A DNA stretch of 16,188 bases from Prevotellaceae bacterium (GCA_031290375.1 JAITNR010000247.1:1-16188); one strand, 5' to 3'; numbered from the stretch's first letter, positions 1-7,090 are shown. Notes: a model not told the origin generated them from the letters alone. Numbers and translations are program-made.

Positions 1-1
1 A

Positions 2-61
2 CAGACGGGCATTTATGGGGTCAATCTTCGATTTACTCATAAAAAGAATGGTGCTGAATAA
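2..61 (+). CDS. Possible 3' tip of a truncated upstream gene
   Basis: An open frame enters from the left edge and ends at TAA 59-61. Its last residues read GIYGVNLRFTHKKNGAE. The alternation of aromatic and polar residues resembles the last strand of an outer-membrane beta-barrel, but 19 codons are too few to identify a family. A second frame is also open to about position 76, so the choice of frame is uncertain. Confidence 0.25.
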   Translation, partial: QTGIYGVNLRFTHKKNGAE

Positions 62-182
62 ACCAATTAGGCTATAAATAAATACATTAACTGGGGCGAC
101 TTAAACGCTTATACCAAAACAATTTTTTATAAGAAGTTAAAATTTGCTGTTACCATAATTTTGTCTTTTTTAGATCACTTAA

Positions 183-275
183 TTTACAAATGTAAACAAT
201 ACCATCTATCGAGCCTATTTACACTTGTAAAGAAGTACTGATTTTACAATAATTTCATCACTTTACACATGTAAT
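183..275. promoter_or_regulatory. Cluster of three TTTACA-N2-TGTAAA palindromes (putative operators)
   Basis: Three 14-bp palindromic sites of the form TTTACA-N2-TGTAAA occur at 183-196 (perfect arms), 218-231 (perfect arms) and 262-275 (one arm mismatch). Extra TTTACA half-sites lie nearby. Spacings between site centres are about 35 and 44 bp. The same site recurs at 566-636, next to the start of the HTH regulator at 671. Several dyads upstream of a CI-like repressor gene suggest its own operators. The binding protein is inferred. Confidence 0.5.
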
Positions 276-383
276 TTACAATAACTTATTTTGCTGATAT
301 ACTCTTGTTAATAACCTCATAGTTTATTAACATTAAAAAATTAATGATATAAATATATGTAAATCAATTATATATGTATTATT

Positions 384-402
384 ATTAAAGTAATACTTTA
401 AT
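384..402. promoter_or_regulatory. Palindrome ATTAAAGT-AAT-ACTTTAAT, copy 1
   Basis: A perfect 8-bp inverted repeat flanks a 3-base centre. The inner 15 bp (TAAAGTAATACTTTA) recur exactly at 501-515. Two identical dyads 115 bp apart in a gene-free stretch suggest a second regulator-binding motif, distinct from the TTTACA/TGTAAA sites around it. No function is proven. Confidence 0.4.
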
Positions 403-500
403 GATGTTTTCCCTTTAATGGAATAATTTTATAACTCACTGACAAATACAGTTTTTTAGTATTTATAATACTTTTATTCAGTAGTTTTAGATGTATATTA

Positions 501-515
501 TAAAGTAATACTTTA
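501..515. promoter_or_regulatory. Palindrome TAAAGT-AAT-ACTTTA, copy 2
   Basis: This is the exact second copy of the 15-bp dyad found within 384-402. It lies about 155 bp upstream of the HTH gene start at 671, between the two clusters of TTTACA-type palindromes. Confidence 0.4.
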
Positions 516-565
516 ATATTTTGGACGATGTTTTATACTATTTACAGTTGTTAGTTATCATTTCA

Positions 566-636
566 TTTACATTTGTATAATGATTATTTTTACAAATGTG
601 TATTGTTATGTGGAAAAATTATTTTACTTTTGTAAT
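566..636. promoter_or_regulatory. Second cluster of TTTACA-N2-TGTAAA dyads overlapping a TAnnTTTG promoter
   Basis: Three more 14-bp dyads lie at 566-579, 589-602 and 623-636, each with one or two arm mismatches. The last one overlaps a match to the Bacteroidetes -7 consensus, TACTTTTG at 625-632. A TTG at 603-605 sits at about the -33 distance and abuts the dyad at 589-602. The start codon at 671 lies 39 bases past the -7 element. A protein bound here would block this promoter, which fits autorepression by the downstream HTH protein. That is inference. Confidence 0.5.
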
Positions 637-670
637 CGTAAATTTTTACACAAATAAACTGAAATAAATT

Positions 671-1171
671 ATGGTAAATCGTATTTTTAAACTGCAAAAT
701 GAAAAGCATCTTTCCAATAATGATTTCGCTGAGGTGCTTGGTATTAGCCTATCTTCCCTATCTCAATGGCGAAACGGCAATAGAAATCCTTCACTGGAAA
801 ATGTTTTAAAAATTAAGGAAACATGGAAAAATGTCAATCTAAATTGGCTTATTTTGGGACAGGGACAAATGTGGGAGCAAATATCCAATTCTCAGCAATC
901 AGAAATTGAACCTGATTTGTTTTCAATTCATCATAATTCAAGTGATTATACACAAAAAATTGTTGAAAAAAATGAGGCGAAAGTCACTGAAAACGGAAAC
1001 ATTGAACCACAACTTCAGACTCAAACAGAAGATCTGTCAGAAAACCAGCCTGTGAAATTTGTAGAAAAATTCATCGAAAAACCACAGGAAAAAGAAAGGG
1101 AAAAAAAGATTGAAAAAATTATTGTTTTTTATGACAATCAGACATTTGAGGAGATAAGGCAGAACAGATGA
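671..1171 (+). CDS. CI-like helix-turn-helix transcriptional regulator
   Basis: This 166-residue protein has an N-terminal XRE/CI-type helix-turn-helix at about residues 1-55. The motif FAEVLGISLSSLSQWRNGNR is followed by LNWLILGQGQMW at 57-68, which is typical of Bacteroidetes proteins in the phage CI-repressor HTH family. Residues 70-166 are hydrophilic and rich in Lys, Glu and Gln (KPQEKEREKKIEK), with no recognised catalytic domain. They may serve for dimerisation or be disordered. The gene follows a 600-bp palindrome-rich region and probably controls its own promoter. Its other targets are unknown, since no phage genes are visible here. It lacks a LexA-like autoprotease domain, so it is not a classical cleavable repressor. 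Confidence 0.8.
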   Translation: MVNRIFKLQNEKHLSNNDFAEVLGISLSSLSQWRNGNRNPSLENVLKIKETWKNVNLNWLILGQGQMWEQISNSQQSEIEPDLFSIHHNSSDYTQKIVEKNEAKVTENGNIEPQLQTQTEDLSENQPVKFVEKFIEKPQEKEREKKIEKIIVFYDNQTFEEIRQNR

Positions 1172-1640
1172 CACTTCAAAAGCATATCCACCGGCACCAA
1201 AACCGCCATTGTCTCAACTATCAGCAAGGTGTTCTGGTACATAACAGTGCCTGACATTGATTTGAATTGTGCATATTGATACTCTGAAAATCAACCGTTT
1301 ATACCAAAATAAAATAAGTTTGCAGAGAACGCATTCATTGTTCATCGCTTCAGACATTCTTTTTCGTTATTGCGAGCGGAGCGAAGCAATCCACAGGCAC
1401 CCTCTTCGATTTGGTTGGGATTGCGGGTCAAGCCCGCAATGACGTGAAGGTCCAAGCGCAATGCATCAGCGGGCTTGACCCCGATCTCATTTTATCATAA
1501 TTTTTATATAGTCCATTCTTAATCTCACTTTGGTATTACTGGAACTTTCCAATACTCAAAACAAGCTTGAAAGTGACACGAAAGAGGTAAACTACCGTAT
1601 TTACATTAAAAGTCTATTGGAACCTATCAACAGGGAAAAA
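1172..1640. other. Gene-free stretch with a repeat-derived palindromic element
   Basis: No convincing gene was found. Two nested inverted repeats are present. One is ATTGCGGG (1420-1427) with CCCGCAAT (1433-1440). The other is 13 bp, GGGTCAAGCCCGC (1425-1437) with its exact complement at 1469-1481. A 20-base string at 1484-1503 recurs exactly at 5299-5318. The text 'gcgaagcaatcc' near 1381 has an inverted relative at about 13092-13117. These look like dispersed intergenic repeats. Confidence 0.55.
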
Positions 1641-3290
1641 TTATCTCTTCAAAACCTCGTTATATGTTTTCGGATTTTGCAGAACTTCCAGTCCTTTTTC
1701 CACCCATTCGTCGTGCGGCAGGTTGTGTTCTATCGCACCTTTTTGGTAATAAAATCTTTTTACTATTTCCGCCTCGACATAGCGTTGAATGTCATCTCTG
1801 AAGTTCACCAAATCCCTATCCAAATCGGGTTTGAGAATAGGTGTAAGCTGCTCAAACAGCTCTGCTGTATGCTTTTCATTACCCTCCATTTCGACCATCT
1901 TTTTGAGCTGCTGCAACATTCGCTCACTTTCGAGTTGATACGAAAACTGTTTATCCTTTACAAAAGCAATAAAATCCTGATAATCAGCATCTGTAATCGC
2001 AAAATTTTTCGCCTCTGCAATAGCTTTGTGTTTTTGACAATATTTTGTGGCAAAATCAAAAATAATATTTTTTACATAAAGATAATATGAAATGTAATTG
2101 CCCTCTTTTTGTTCTACAAAGACATCGGGCGTTATACCGCTTTTGTCCCGTACTGTTCTGCCATTTTCGGTCCGAAATTCGTTTGTGAGCGAGTCGGAAA
2201 CTGTTTTGGCTCTGCCGTCTTCGCTATTTGCGTAATCCACAGACTGAATGCACCTGCCAGATGGAAGATAATATTTTGCGGTGGTAACTTTTAAATAGCC
2301 ACCGTATGGTAAAGTCCTGATACTCTGCACTAAACCTTTACCGTAACTCCTCTCCCCAACCACTACGGCGCGGTCTAAATCCTGAAACGCTCCTGCGAGA
2401 ATTTCAGATGCCGATGCAGACATTTCGTTTATCAGAAAAACTATCTGAATATCAGGCATAATCGGAGTGAAAGGGGTTTTGTAGTTACGTTCCGAAATTT
2501 GACTCTTACCCTTCATCGAAACGATCTTTGTGTTCTTAGGTAAAAAGAGCGAAGATATACTAACTGCCTCATTTACAAGACCTCCACCATTGTCACGTAA
2601 ATCAATTATCAGTTTGTTAATCTTATTATTTTCAGACAGATTGGTCAAAACGGATTTAAAATCCATAAATGAGTTGTCTGTGAAGTCATTGAGTTGAATA
2701 TAGCCAACAGAATCGGCTATAACTCCGTAATATTCAATAGAATTGATGTGAATTGCCTCTCGTAAAAACTTTTTTTCAATCAGTTTGCTTTCACTGTTTC
2801 GCCTGATTTTCAGTCGAATTTCCGTACCGGGCACTCCTTTTAGTTTTTCGCTGACCGCAGATGTTGATTTGCCTTTCATATTTTCGCCGTCAATTTCCAC
2901 AATTTCATCTCCCGCAACCAGACCGTTTTTCTGAGCAGGCAGTCCAAATCGAGGTTCGATAATCATCACGTAATCACCGTTTTTTTGCACTACCGCACCT
3001 ATTCCGCCATAAAAACCTGTTGTCATGGTTTTGAGGTTTTCTTCCTGATTTTCAGGAATATAGACGGTGTATGGGTCAAGCGATTGCAACATCGAGGCAA
3101 TGGCTATGTTGTTAAGTTTGTCATGGTCAAGCGTATCCACATAATTGATGTCCAACTCTCGCCAAACAGCATTGTAGATGTCGCCCGATTTAAAAATGTC
3201 AAAATGTTTTTCGTTTTTTTCCTTATCTTTCTGTGCAAAAACGACACTTGAAAGTGCTATTACAAGCAGTAATGCAATATTTTTTCTCAT
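1641..3290 (-). CDS. S41-family C-terminal processing peptidase
   Basis: This 549-residue exported serine protease of the CtpA/Prc family is expected to act in the periplasm on C-termini of envelope proteins. A signal peptide (about residues 1-19, ending VVFAQ) is followed by an N-terminal helical region. A PDZ domain lies at about 90-170, with substrate-pocket text GGIGAVV near 95-101. The S41 core spans about 185-365. The catalytic Ser is probably S293 in SASASEILAG and the catalytic Lys K318 in YGKG. Their 25-residue spacing matches known CtpA and CtpB enzymes. The tail (about 400-549) is a helical extension common in Bacteroidetes members. The start follows a -7-like element at 3407-3400. 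The gene lies on the same strand as the upstream MutS-like gene, 135 bases away, and is probably transcribed separately. Confidence 0.93.
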   Translation of the reverse strand: MRKNIALLLVIALSSVVFAQKDKEKNEKHFDIFKSGDIYNAVWRELDINYVDTLDHDKLNNIAIASMLQSLDPYTVYIPENQEENLKTMTTGFYGGIGAVVQKNGDYVMIIEPRFGLPAQKNGLVAGDEIVEIDGENMKGKSTSAVSEKLKGVPGTEIRLKIRRNSESKLIEKKFLREAIHINSIEYYGVIADSVGYIQLNDFTDNSFMDFKSVLTNLSENNKINKLIIDLRDNGGGLVNEAVSISSLFLPKNTKIVSMKGKSQISERNYKTPFTPIMPDIQIVFLINEMSASASEILAGAFQDLDRAVVVGERSYGKGLVQSIRTLPYGGYLKVTTAKYYLPSGRCIQSVDYANSEDGRAKTVSDSLTNEFRTENGRTVRDKSGITPDVFVEQKEGNYISYYLYVKNIIFDFATKYCQKHKAIAEAKNFAITDADYQDFIAFVKDKQFSYQLESERMLQQLKKMVEMEGNEKHTAELFEQLTPILKPDLDRDLVNFRDDIQRYVEAEIVKRFYYQKGAIEHNLPHDEWVEKGLEVLQNPKTYNEVLKR

Positions 3291-3399
3291 TAACGGTTTT
3301 TTTATTAGAATTTATCAATAATTTTAGAGGTTATTAAAATTGTATCGGGTTCTGAATTTTCCTGTATTAGCTCCCACAACCCGTAACCGAATCAAAGTA

Positions 3400-3407
3400 C
3401 AAAAGTA
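3400..3407 (-). promoter_or_regulatory. Putative -7 promoter element for the S41 peptidase
   Basis: On the minus strand this reads TACTTTTG, matching the Bacteroidetes -7 consensus TAnnTTTG. It lies 110 bases upstream of the start codon at 3290. No clear TTTG is present at -33, so the call rests on the -7 element alone. Confidence 0.4.
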
Positions 3408-3425
3408 ATGAAATTCCTGCAATAT

Positions 3426-4793
3426 TTACAATTTTTTTTTTGCCTTTTCAATTAAAATTTTGTTAATGTTGAGCAGTTCGGCAATACGAAAAGCCTGTTG
3501 CGGAGTTTTATTTGAGTTATCTTCAATAAGTTGATAATCAATAAATTGCTCTATATTTTTTGGGTTAATATTTTCGATATTATCCACAAACCCTTTTACT
3601 CGAAGTCGGCAACAAGTAGCATTGTGAATATCGTAATGCGTTGTAATAAAACTCTTTATCTGCTTTTCCGACAAAATTTCCAACATGGCGGACACAATAG
3701 CAGCACCTTCTTTTGGGTTGGTGGTACGGGCAAGTTCGTCTATAAGCACAAGAATATTTTGATTTTCAGATATTTGCGTGATAATCTCATTCATATTCAG
3801 CATTTCTGCGGCAAAAGACGAAAGCCCCTGCTTTTGGTTTTGTTCATCAGTAAAACTGAACATAACTTTAGCCACAAGCGAAATTTTAGCCGTCTTTGCA
3901 GGCACGTAAAACCCATATTGACAAAGCATCTGAGAAAGAGCCAAAGTTTTGAGCAACAGTGTTTTGCCTCCCATATTTATACCTGTAATCAAAACAGGAT
4001 GGTCACTAAAAGCGATGTCAATTTTTTGATATTTACGACCCAAAGTTTCAAGGGTTTCCTTGATTTCCGGATTAAAAATTTGTGAGTATTCTGTTTCATT
4101 CTCAACTATTTGAGGCTGGCACAATTCGTATTTGAGAGCAAATTTTGCTTTGGCAATAAGCAAATCCAGACAGGCTGCGTTGTTGAGGGCAACGAGCAGA
4201 TTGCCGGCAAAAGGTTTTAGTTTTTGGCTCAAACTATGGCGAATTTCTTGCTCCAATTCCAATATTTGCAATTGTAAATCTTGTGAAGGTTCGGTTTTTA
4301 GCCGCTTTCTGAGTAACGCAAGTTCCGCCGAATAAACATCATAAATGTAAAATGTTGGCATGGACGTATTTTCAGGGTCAAGAATTTTTACAACTTTGCT
4401 CAAATCGGGAAACTCAATGAGTTTAATATTGTCGGTTACAAGTCGGATTTTTTCGGAAATCAGAACAAATTTTTTAACTTCAAAAAGCTCTATATCGTTT
4501 AAAACAATATTTTGTGCAATATTTTTGATGGTTCGCTCAATATCAGCGATTTCACAAAAATTTTCGTCTAAAATTTGAAAATCTTTGTCAAACTTATTGT
4601 TTTGCAAAAATGAAATCGTTTTTTGTGTATTTGTTAATTCGTCAACAATTAAATTTTTGCTGGTTATAAAAACATTATTTGCGAAAAATCTCCAACCAAT
4701 TGAAGATTTTATTTCCAGATTTTCGATAAGCGACAGGAACCCGCAAAAGTCGCTGTATTTCCTTATGTCCGATATTTTTGTGTTTGAGGTCAT
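3426..4793 (-). CDS. MutS-domain ATPase, possibly KamC-like
   Basis: This 455-residue protein contains only the core/clamp and ATPase parts of the MutS family. Visible motifs are Walker A GINMGGKT (271-278), Walker B LVLIDE (348-353) followed by LARTTNPKEG, and the switch histidine in TTHYD. The N-terminal mismatch-binding domain with its Phe-X-Glu motif, present in the real MutS at 13311-15908, is absent. There is also no C-terminal Smr nuclease, so it is neither MutS1 nor MutS2. Size and the ARTTNPxEG signature recall KamC, the ATPase subunit thought to reactivate lysine 5,6-aminomutase in lysine-fermenting bacteria. No kam genes are in the window, so this is a suggestion from motif memory. 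A -7 element sits just upstream at 4819-4812. Confidence 0.82.
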   Translation of the reverse strand: MTSNTKISDIRKYSDFCGFLSLIENLEIKSSIGWRFFANNVFITSKNLIVDELTNTQKTISFLQNNKFDKDFQILDENFCEIADIERTIKNIAQNIVLNDIELFEVKKFVLISEKIRLVTDNIKLIEFPDLSKVVKILDPENTSMPTFYIYDVYSAELALLRKRLKTEPSQDLQLQILELEQEIRHSLSQKLKPFAGNLLVALNNAACLDLLIAKAKFALKYELCQPQIVENETEYSQIFNPEIKETLETLGRKYQKIDIAFSDHPVLITGINMGGKTLLLKTLALSQMLCQYGFYVPAKTAKISLVAKVMFSFTDEQNQKQGLSSFAAEMLNMNEIITQISENQNILVLIDELARTTNPKEGAAIVSAMLEILSEKQIKSFITTHYDIHNATCCRLRVKGFVDNIENINPKNIEQFIDYQLIEDNSNKTPQQAFRIAELLNINKILIEKAKKKL

Positions 4794-4811
4794 GTCTTAG
4801 ACAATTTTCCA

Positions 4812-4819
4812 CAAAGGTA
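4812..4819 (-). promoter_or_regulatory. Putative -7 promoter element for the MutS-like gene
   Basis: The minus strand reads TACCTTTG, a full TAnnTTTG match, 18 bases before the start codon at 4793. A TTG lies at 4838-4836, a slightly short spacing of 16 bases. Transcription would give a very short leader. Confidence 0.45.
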
Positions 4820-4882
4820 TAATTTTTTTTTCACACAACAAGAAAATGAATAATGCGAATTACGAATCAAAAAAAATGAACA

Positions 4883-5118
4883 ATGAATAATAAAATGCTG
4901 ACTTGGCGTGAAAATTGTATTTGTGTCCGTAAGACAGAATATGAATAACCGTAAGTGAAACTTACGGCTAAAGGCTACCAATACCTCAACCCGCAGGGTT
5001 GAACAATGATATTAATTCAACCCATACGGGCTAAATAAAGTAACTGAATAATTGAAAATACAATACGATACAATACGATACAATACAATACAATACGACT
5101 AACGTAATCAATTATTCA
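4883..5118. repeat. Dispersed intergenic repeat, copy 1
   Basis: The stretch 4918-5118 matches 16001-16179 nearly base for base, apart from a tandem expansion at 5060-5099. A weaker match extends upstream to about 4883. The element contains hairpin CCGTAAGT-gaa-ACTTACGG (4949-4967) and hairpin TCAACCC-gca-GGGTTGA (4986-5002). No coding potential is visible. It lies between the MutS-like promoter and the 3' end of the DGR reverse transcriptase gene. Confidence 0.75.
5060..5099. repeat. Short tandem repeat, acaatacgat/acaat units
   Basis: Units run acaatacgat, acaatacgat, acaat, acaat, acaatacgac. The matching place in the second copy of the larger repeat (about 16151-16160) has a single unit. 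The array is therefore a local expansion, probably by slippage, within copy 1. Confidence 0.75.
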
Positions 5119-5136
5119 ATTATTCAATTACTCAAT

Positions 5137-5155
5137 CCACAGGTTTCACCTGCGG
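5137..5155. repeat. Inverted-orientation relative of the repeat hairpin
   Basis: Read on the minus strand from 5162, the sequence is TGAATAACCGCAGGT-GAA-ACCTGTGG. It matches the plus-strand TGAATAACCGTAAGT-GAA-ACTTACGG at 4943-4967, keeping the flank, the GAA loop and the stem pairing. Two stem pairs differ by compensatory change (T:A to C:G, A:T to G:C) and one becomes G:T. With 4943-4967 it forms inverted ends of a roughly 220-bp segment. Confidence 0.55.
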
Positions 5156-5281
5156 TTATTCACATAACGCCCTATCGAGCTAAATAAACACTATTCAACC
5201 CGTGATTCGCATAATTAATGAATATCGTATATTTAATCTAAAAAGTAACAAAAGTGCCGTCATTGCGAGCACCTGTACCTT

Positions 5282-6583
5282 TTAGGATATGACCCGCAAT
5301 CTCATTTTATCATAATTTCTATCTTCATTTATTCTCGTATAAAAACCTTCCCGTTTTTCGACTGTTGAATAGCTACTAACCGGAAAGGATAGAGAATTTT
5401 TGCCTTCTTGCACGAAGGAAGGATATGGACACTTGTTCAAAATCGTCTGTTTTGTGCTGCGGGCAAGGCGGAAGCCCAGATTGTTGTTGCGATTGCTTGG
5501 CGTATTGTTGTTGCGGTTGGCAACGCGGCAGTTCTCCGCCGTGTTGTTCCAGCTGCCGCCACGATTCACGCGGTTAGAGCCCTCAGTGTCCGACCCTGTT
5601 TGTTGTAAAATATAATTTGCAAAGCCTTTGCTTTCGGCATGATTGATAAACCCGTATAATGCCAATACATTTTGCTGAAATTTAGTTTCAGATATTTCTC
5701 CCTGATTAAGCAAATGGATATTGTCAGACAGTTTTGTGGCAAACCGGTTTTTGCTCCGTTGGTTTAGCTTTATTTGACAGGGGAAGATAATAAAACCCAA
5801 AGCAGGCAAACCATGTTCCACTTTATTAAGGATAAAAGGCTTTAGAATCAGTTTTAACTTTGTTTCTAAAAAGTCTTTAAACGCCAATCCTTTTTCTATT
5901 AGCTCGCTTTGGCTGTCAGCCCACATTAAAATATCGTCCATGTAGCGAATGTATGCCGGTATTTTCAGTTGTTCCGTAGCATATTTATCGGCGCACGAGA
6001 GATAATGATTGGCAAAATATTGACTTGTAAGATTACCTATCGGCAAGCCTTTATCATCACGGGAATGATAGCTGTCAATGATTTGGTCTAATATGTAGCA
6101 TAGTTGTTTGTCTTTATAAACCCGCTGCAACTGTTCAACCAGTACGGCATGGTCGATACTGTCAAAATATTTGCGTACATCTAATTTCAGATACCATTTA
6201 TGTTTTTTCTGATAACAGGCAGCTTGTTGTATTGCGGCAAAAGTTCCTTTGTTTTTTCGGCAGGCATAACTGTATGGGATTTGGTGATTGTCAAATAGAG
6301 TACTGCAAACGTTCATCACAGCATGATGAATTACCCGCTCTGCAAATGGGGCGGCACATATAGTTCGCTGTTTAGGGTCGTAAATAGTAAAATAGTGATA
6401 GTCGCCAAAATGGTAATGGTCATTTTTCAGTGTATTGTGAATATGCAACAAGTTTTTATCCAAATCGTTTCGGAACAGTACAATCTCTTCTTTGCTCGAT
6501 TTTCCCCGTTGCGCCCTGTAAAAAGCCAACCGCAGATTATCCATATCAATTATGTGTTCAAACAAATAGCCGTGCCGTTTCAT
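5282..6583 (-). CDS. DGR reverse transcriptase with template repeat inside its 3' end
   Basis: This 433-residue protein has a reverse transcriptase domain of the DGR class. Visible RT motifs are YLKLDVRKYFDSIDH (131-145, with D135 the first catalytic aspartate), LPIGNLTSQYFANHYL (180-195, with the SQ typical of DGR enzymes) and YMDD (214-217). The thumb ends near ALYGFINHAESKGFANYIL (308-326). It should copy TR RNA into cDNA with errors opposite adenine. Residues 335-376 are the in-frame reading of the TR, rich in Asn, and the tail to 433 resembles no RT. The last residues come from a dispersed intergenic sequence (5299-5318 equals 1484-1503). The extension is therefore probably incidental read-through. 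The ATG overlaps the HRDC gene stop by 4 bases, so translation is likely coupled. Confidence 0.95.
   Translation of the reverse strand: MKRHGYLFEHIIDMDNLRLAFYRAQRGKSSKEEIVLFRNDLDKNLLHIHNTLKNDHYHFGDYHYFTIYDPKQRTICAAPFAERVIHHAVMNVCSTLFDNHQIPYSYACRKNKGTFAAIQQAACYQKKHKWYLKLDVRKYFDSIDHAVLVEQLQRVYKDKQLCYILDQIIDSYHSRDDKGLPIGNLTSQYFANHYLSCADKYATEQLKIPAYIRYMDDILMWADSQSELIEKGLAFKDFLETKLKLILKPFILNKVEHGLPALGFIIFPCQIKLNQRSKNRFATKLSDNIHLLNQGEISETKFQQNVLALYGFINHAESKGFANYILQQTGSDTEGSNRVNRGGSWNNTAENCRVANRNNNTPSNRNNNLGFRLARSTKQTILNKCPYPSFVQEGKNSLSFPVSSYSTVEKREGFYTRINEDRNYDKMRLRVIS
5457..5580 (-). repeat. DGR template repeat (TR)
   Basis: This 124-base stretch aligns without gaps to the VR at 7162-7285 (constant offset 1705). 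It differs at 18 positions, each an adenine in the TR coding strand: 13 A to G, 4 A to T and 1 A to C in the VR. About 33 adenines are present, many as AAC or AAT codons. No G, C or T of the TR differs. Similarity stops at both ends. The 3' 27 bases on the minus strand (5483-5457) are identical in both repeats, as expected for the initiation end. On the minus strand a weak hairpin, AAAAAC-6-GTTTTT (5358-5341), lies downstream and may help end or stabilise the template RNA. Confidence 0.97.
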
Positions 6584-7035
6584 TCCGTATTTGTTTTTGT
6601 GTACAGTTCCACCAATTGTTTTCCGAAGCGCTCAGCTTTCTTTTCGCCTATGCCATGTATTTTCTTCAAACTGTCAATATTTATTTCCTCCAATTTTGCT
6701 ATATTTGCCAACTCTTCGTTAGTAAAAACTGCGTAAACGGGCAATCCGTGCGTTTCGGCTATTGTTTTGCGAAACTCGCGCAGCAAGGAAAAAACGGCAA
6801 ATGTTTTTTCGTCCAGCACTTCTTTATAGTCTATTTTTGGCGTTGTATTAGTAGGCTTCATGTCTATTATTGCATTTGCCAAATACTTGACGCAAAAATG
6901 CCATTGTCCCCCGTTTTTGAGGGAAATAAGTTGTTGTTCTACTTCCAAAACCTTGTGCGACCTGAGAAATCTGTTTAATTCCTCGAGGGCGCTACCGTCA
7001 TCGCTGATCGGAACATTAAATAATTGAAATTGCAT
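6580..7035 (-). CDS. HRDC-domain DGR accessory protein
   Basis: This 151-residue protein has an HRDC (helicase and RNase D C-terminal) fold at about residues 74-147. Supporting text is FSLLREFRKTIAETHGLPVY, FTNEELANIA and IHGIGEKKAERFG, the last resembling a helix-hairpin-helix tip. The N-terminus (FNVPISDDGSALEELNRFLR, then WHFCVKYL) matches my memory of DGR-linked HRDC proteins. HRDC genes are a known alternative to the Avd accessory protein beside DGR reverse transcriptases. The expected role is binding TR RNA or cDNA and assisting the RT. No helicase or nuclease domain is attached. The stop codon overlaps the RT start as ATGA, implying coupled translation. The gene starts 116 bases after the target gene stop, across a hairpin-rich spacer. 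Confidence 0.9.
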   Translation of the reverse strand: MQFQLFNVPISDDGSALEELNRFLRSHKVLEVEQQLISLKNGGQWHFCVKYLANAIIDMKPTNTTPKIDYKEVLDEKTFAVFSLLREFRKTIAETHGLPVYAVFTNEELANIAKLEEINIDSLKKIHGIGEKKAERFGKQLVELYTKTNTE

Positions 7036-7065
7036 ACATTTTTATTTATACTCTGTTTTCTCAAA

Positions 7066-7086
7066 AAAAATCGACCGCTCCGCGGT
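7066..7086 (-). terminator. Possible weak intrinsic terminator after the DGR target gene
   Basis: On the minus strand, ACCGC-GGA-GCGGT (7086-7074) is followed within 3 bases by a run of eight T (7070-7063). The stem is only 5 bp but GC-rich. It could partly stop transcription after the target gene and lower HRDC and RT expression. Read-through would still be needed unless those genes have their own promoter, and none was recognised. Confidence 0.4.
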
Positions 7087-7090
7087 ATTT

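Noticed and set aside
1168..1282. Short frames after the HTH gene, including ATG at 1168 overlapping its stop (28 codons) and a frame ending TGA near 1280
   Set aside because: Both are too short and lack family features. A gene remnant is possible but cannot be supported.
109..1309. 11-bp direct repeat TTATACCAAAA at 109-119 and 1299-1309 flanking the HTH gene, as possible insertion-site duplication
   Set aside because: It is short and AT-rich with no matching inverted ends or integrase. Chance is likely in such DNA.
1530..2090. Plus-strand open frame of 186 codons
   Set aside because: It lies mostly opposite the S41 peptidase gene, whose domains are unmistakable. The translation is Phe/Ile/Leu-rich with no family features.
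4883..5118. CRISPR-like array from regular short repeats
   Set aside because: The repeats are 5-10 bases with no unique spacers, and no cas genes are present.
5457..5580. Remnant of a second FGE-sulfatase gene (pseudogene) behind the RT
   Set aside because: A decayed copy would differ from the target at all bases. Here only TR adenines differ, and the homology ends sharply, so it is a template repeat.
5282..6583. RT from a group II intron or a retron
   Set aside because: No maturase or endonuclease domain and no intron structure was seen. The SQ motif, TR/VR pair and HRDC partner point to a DGR.
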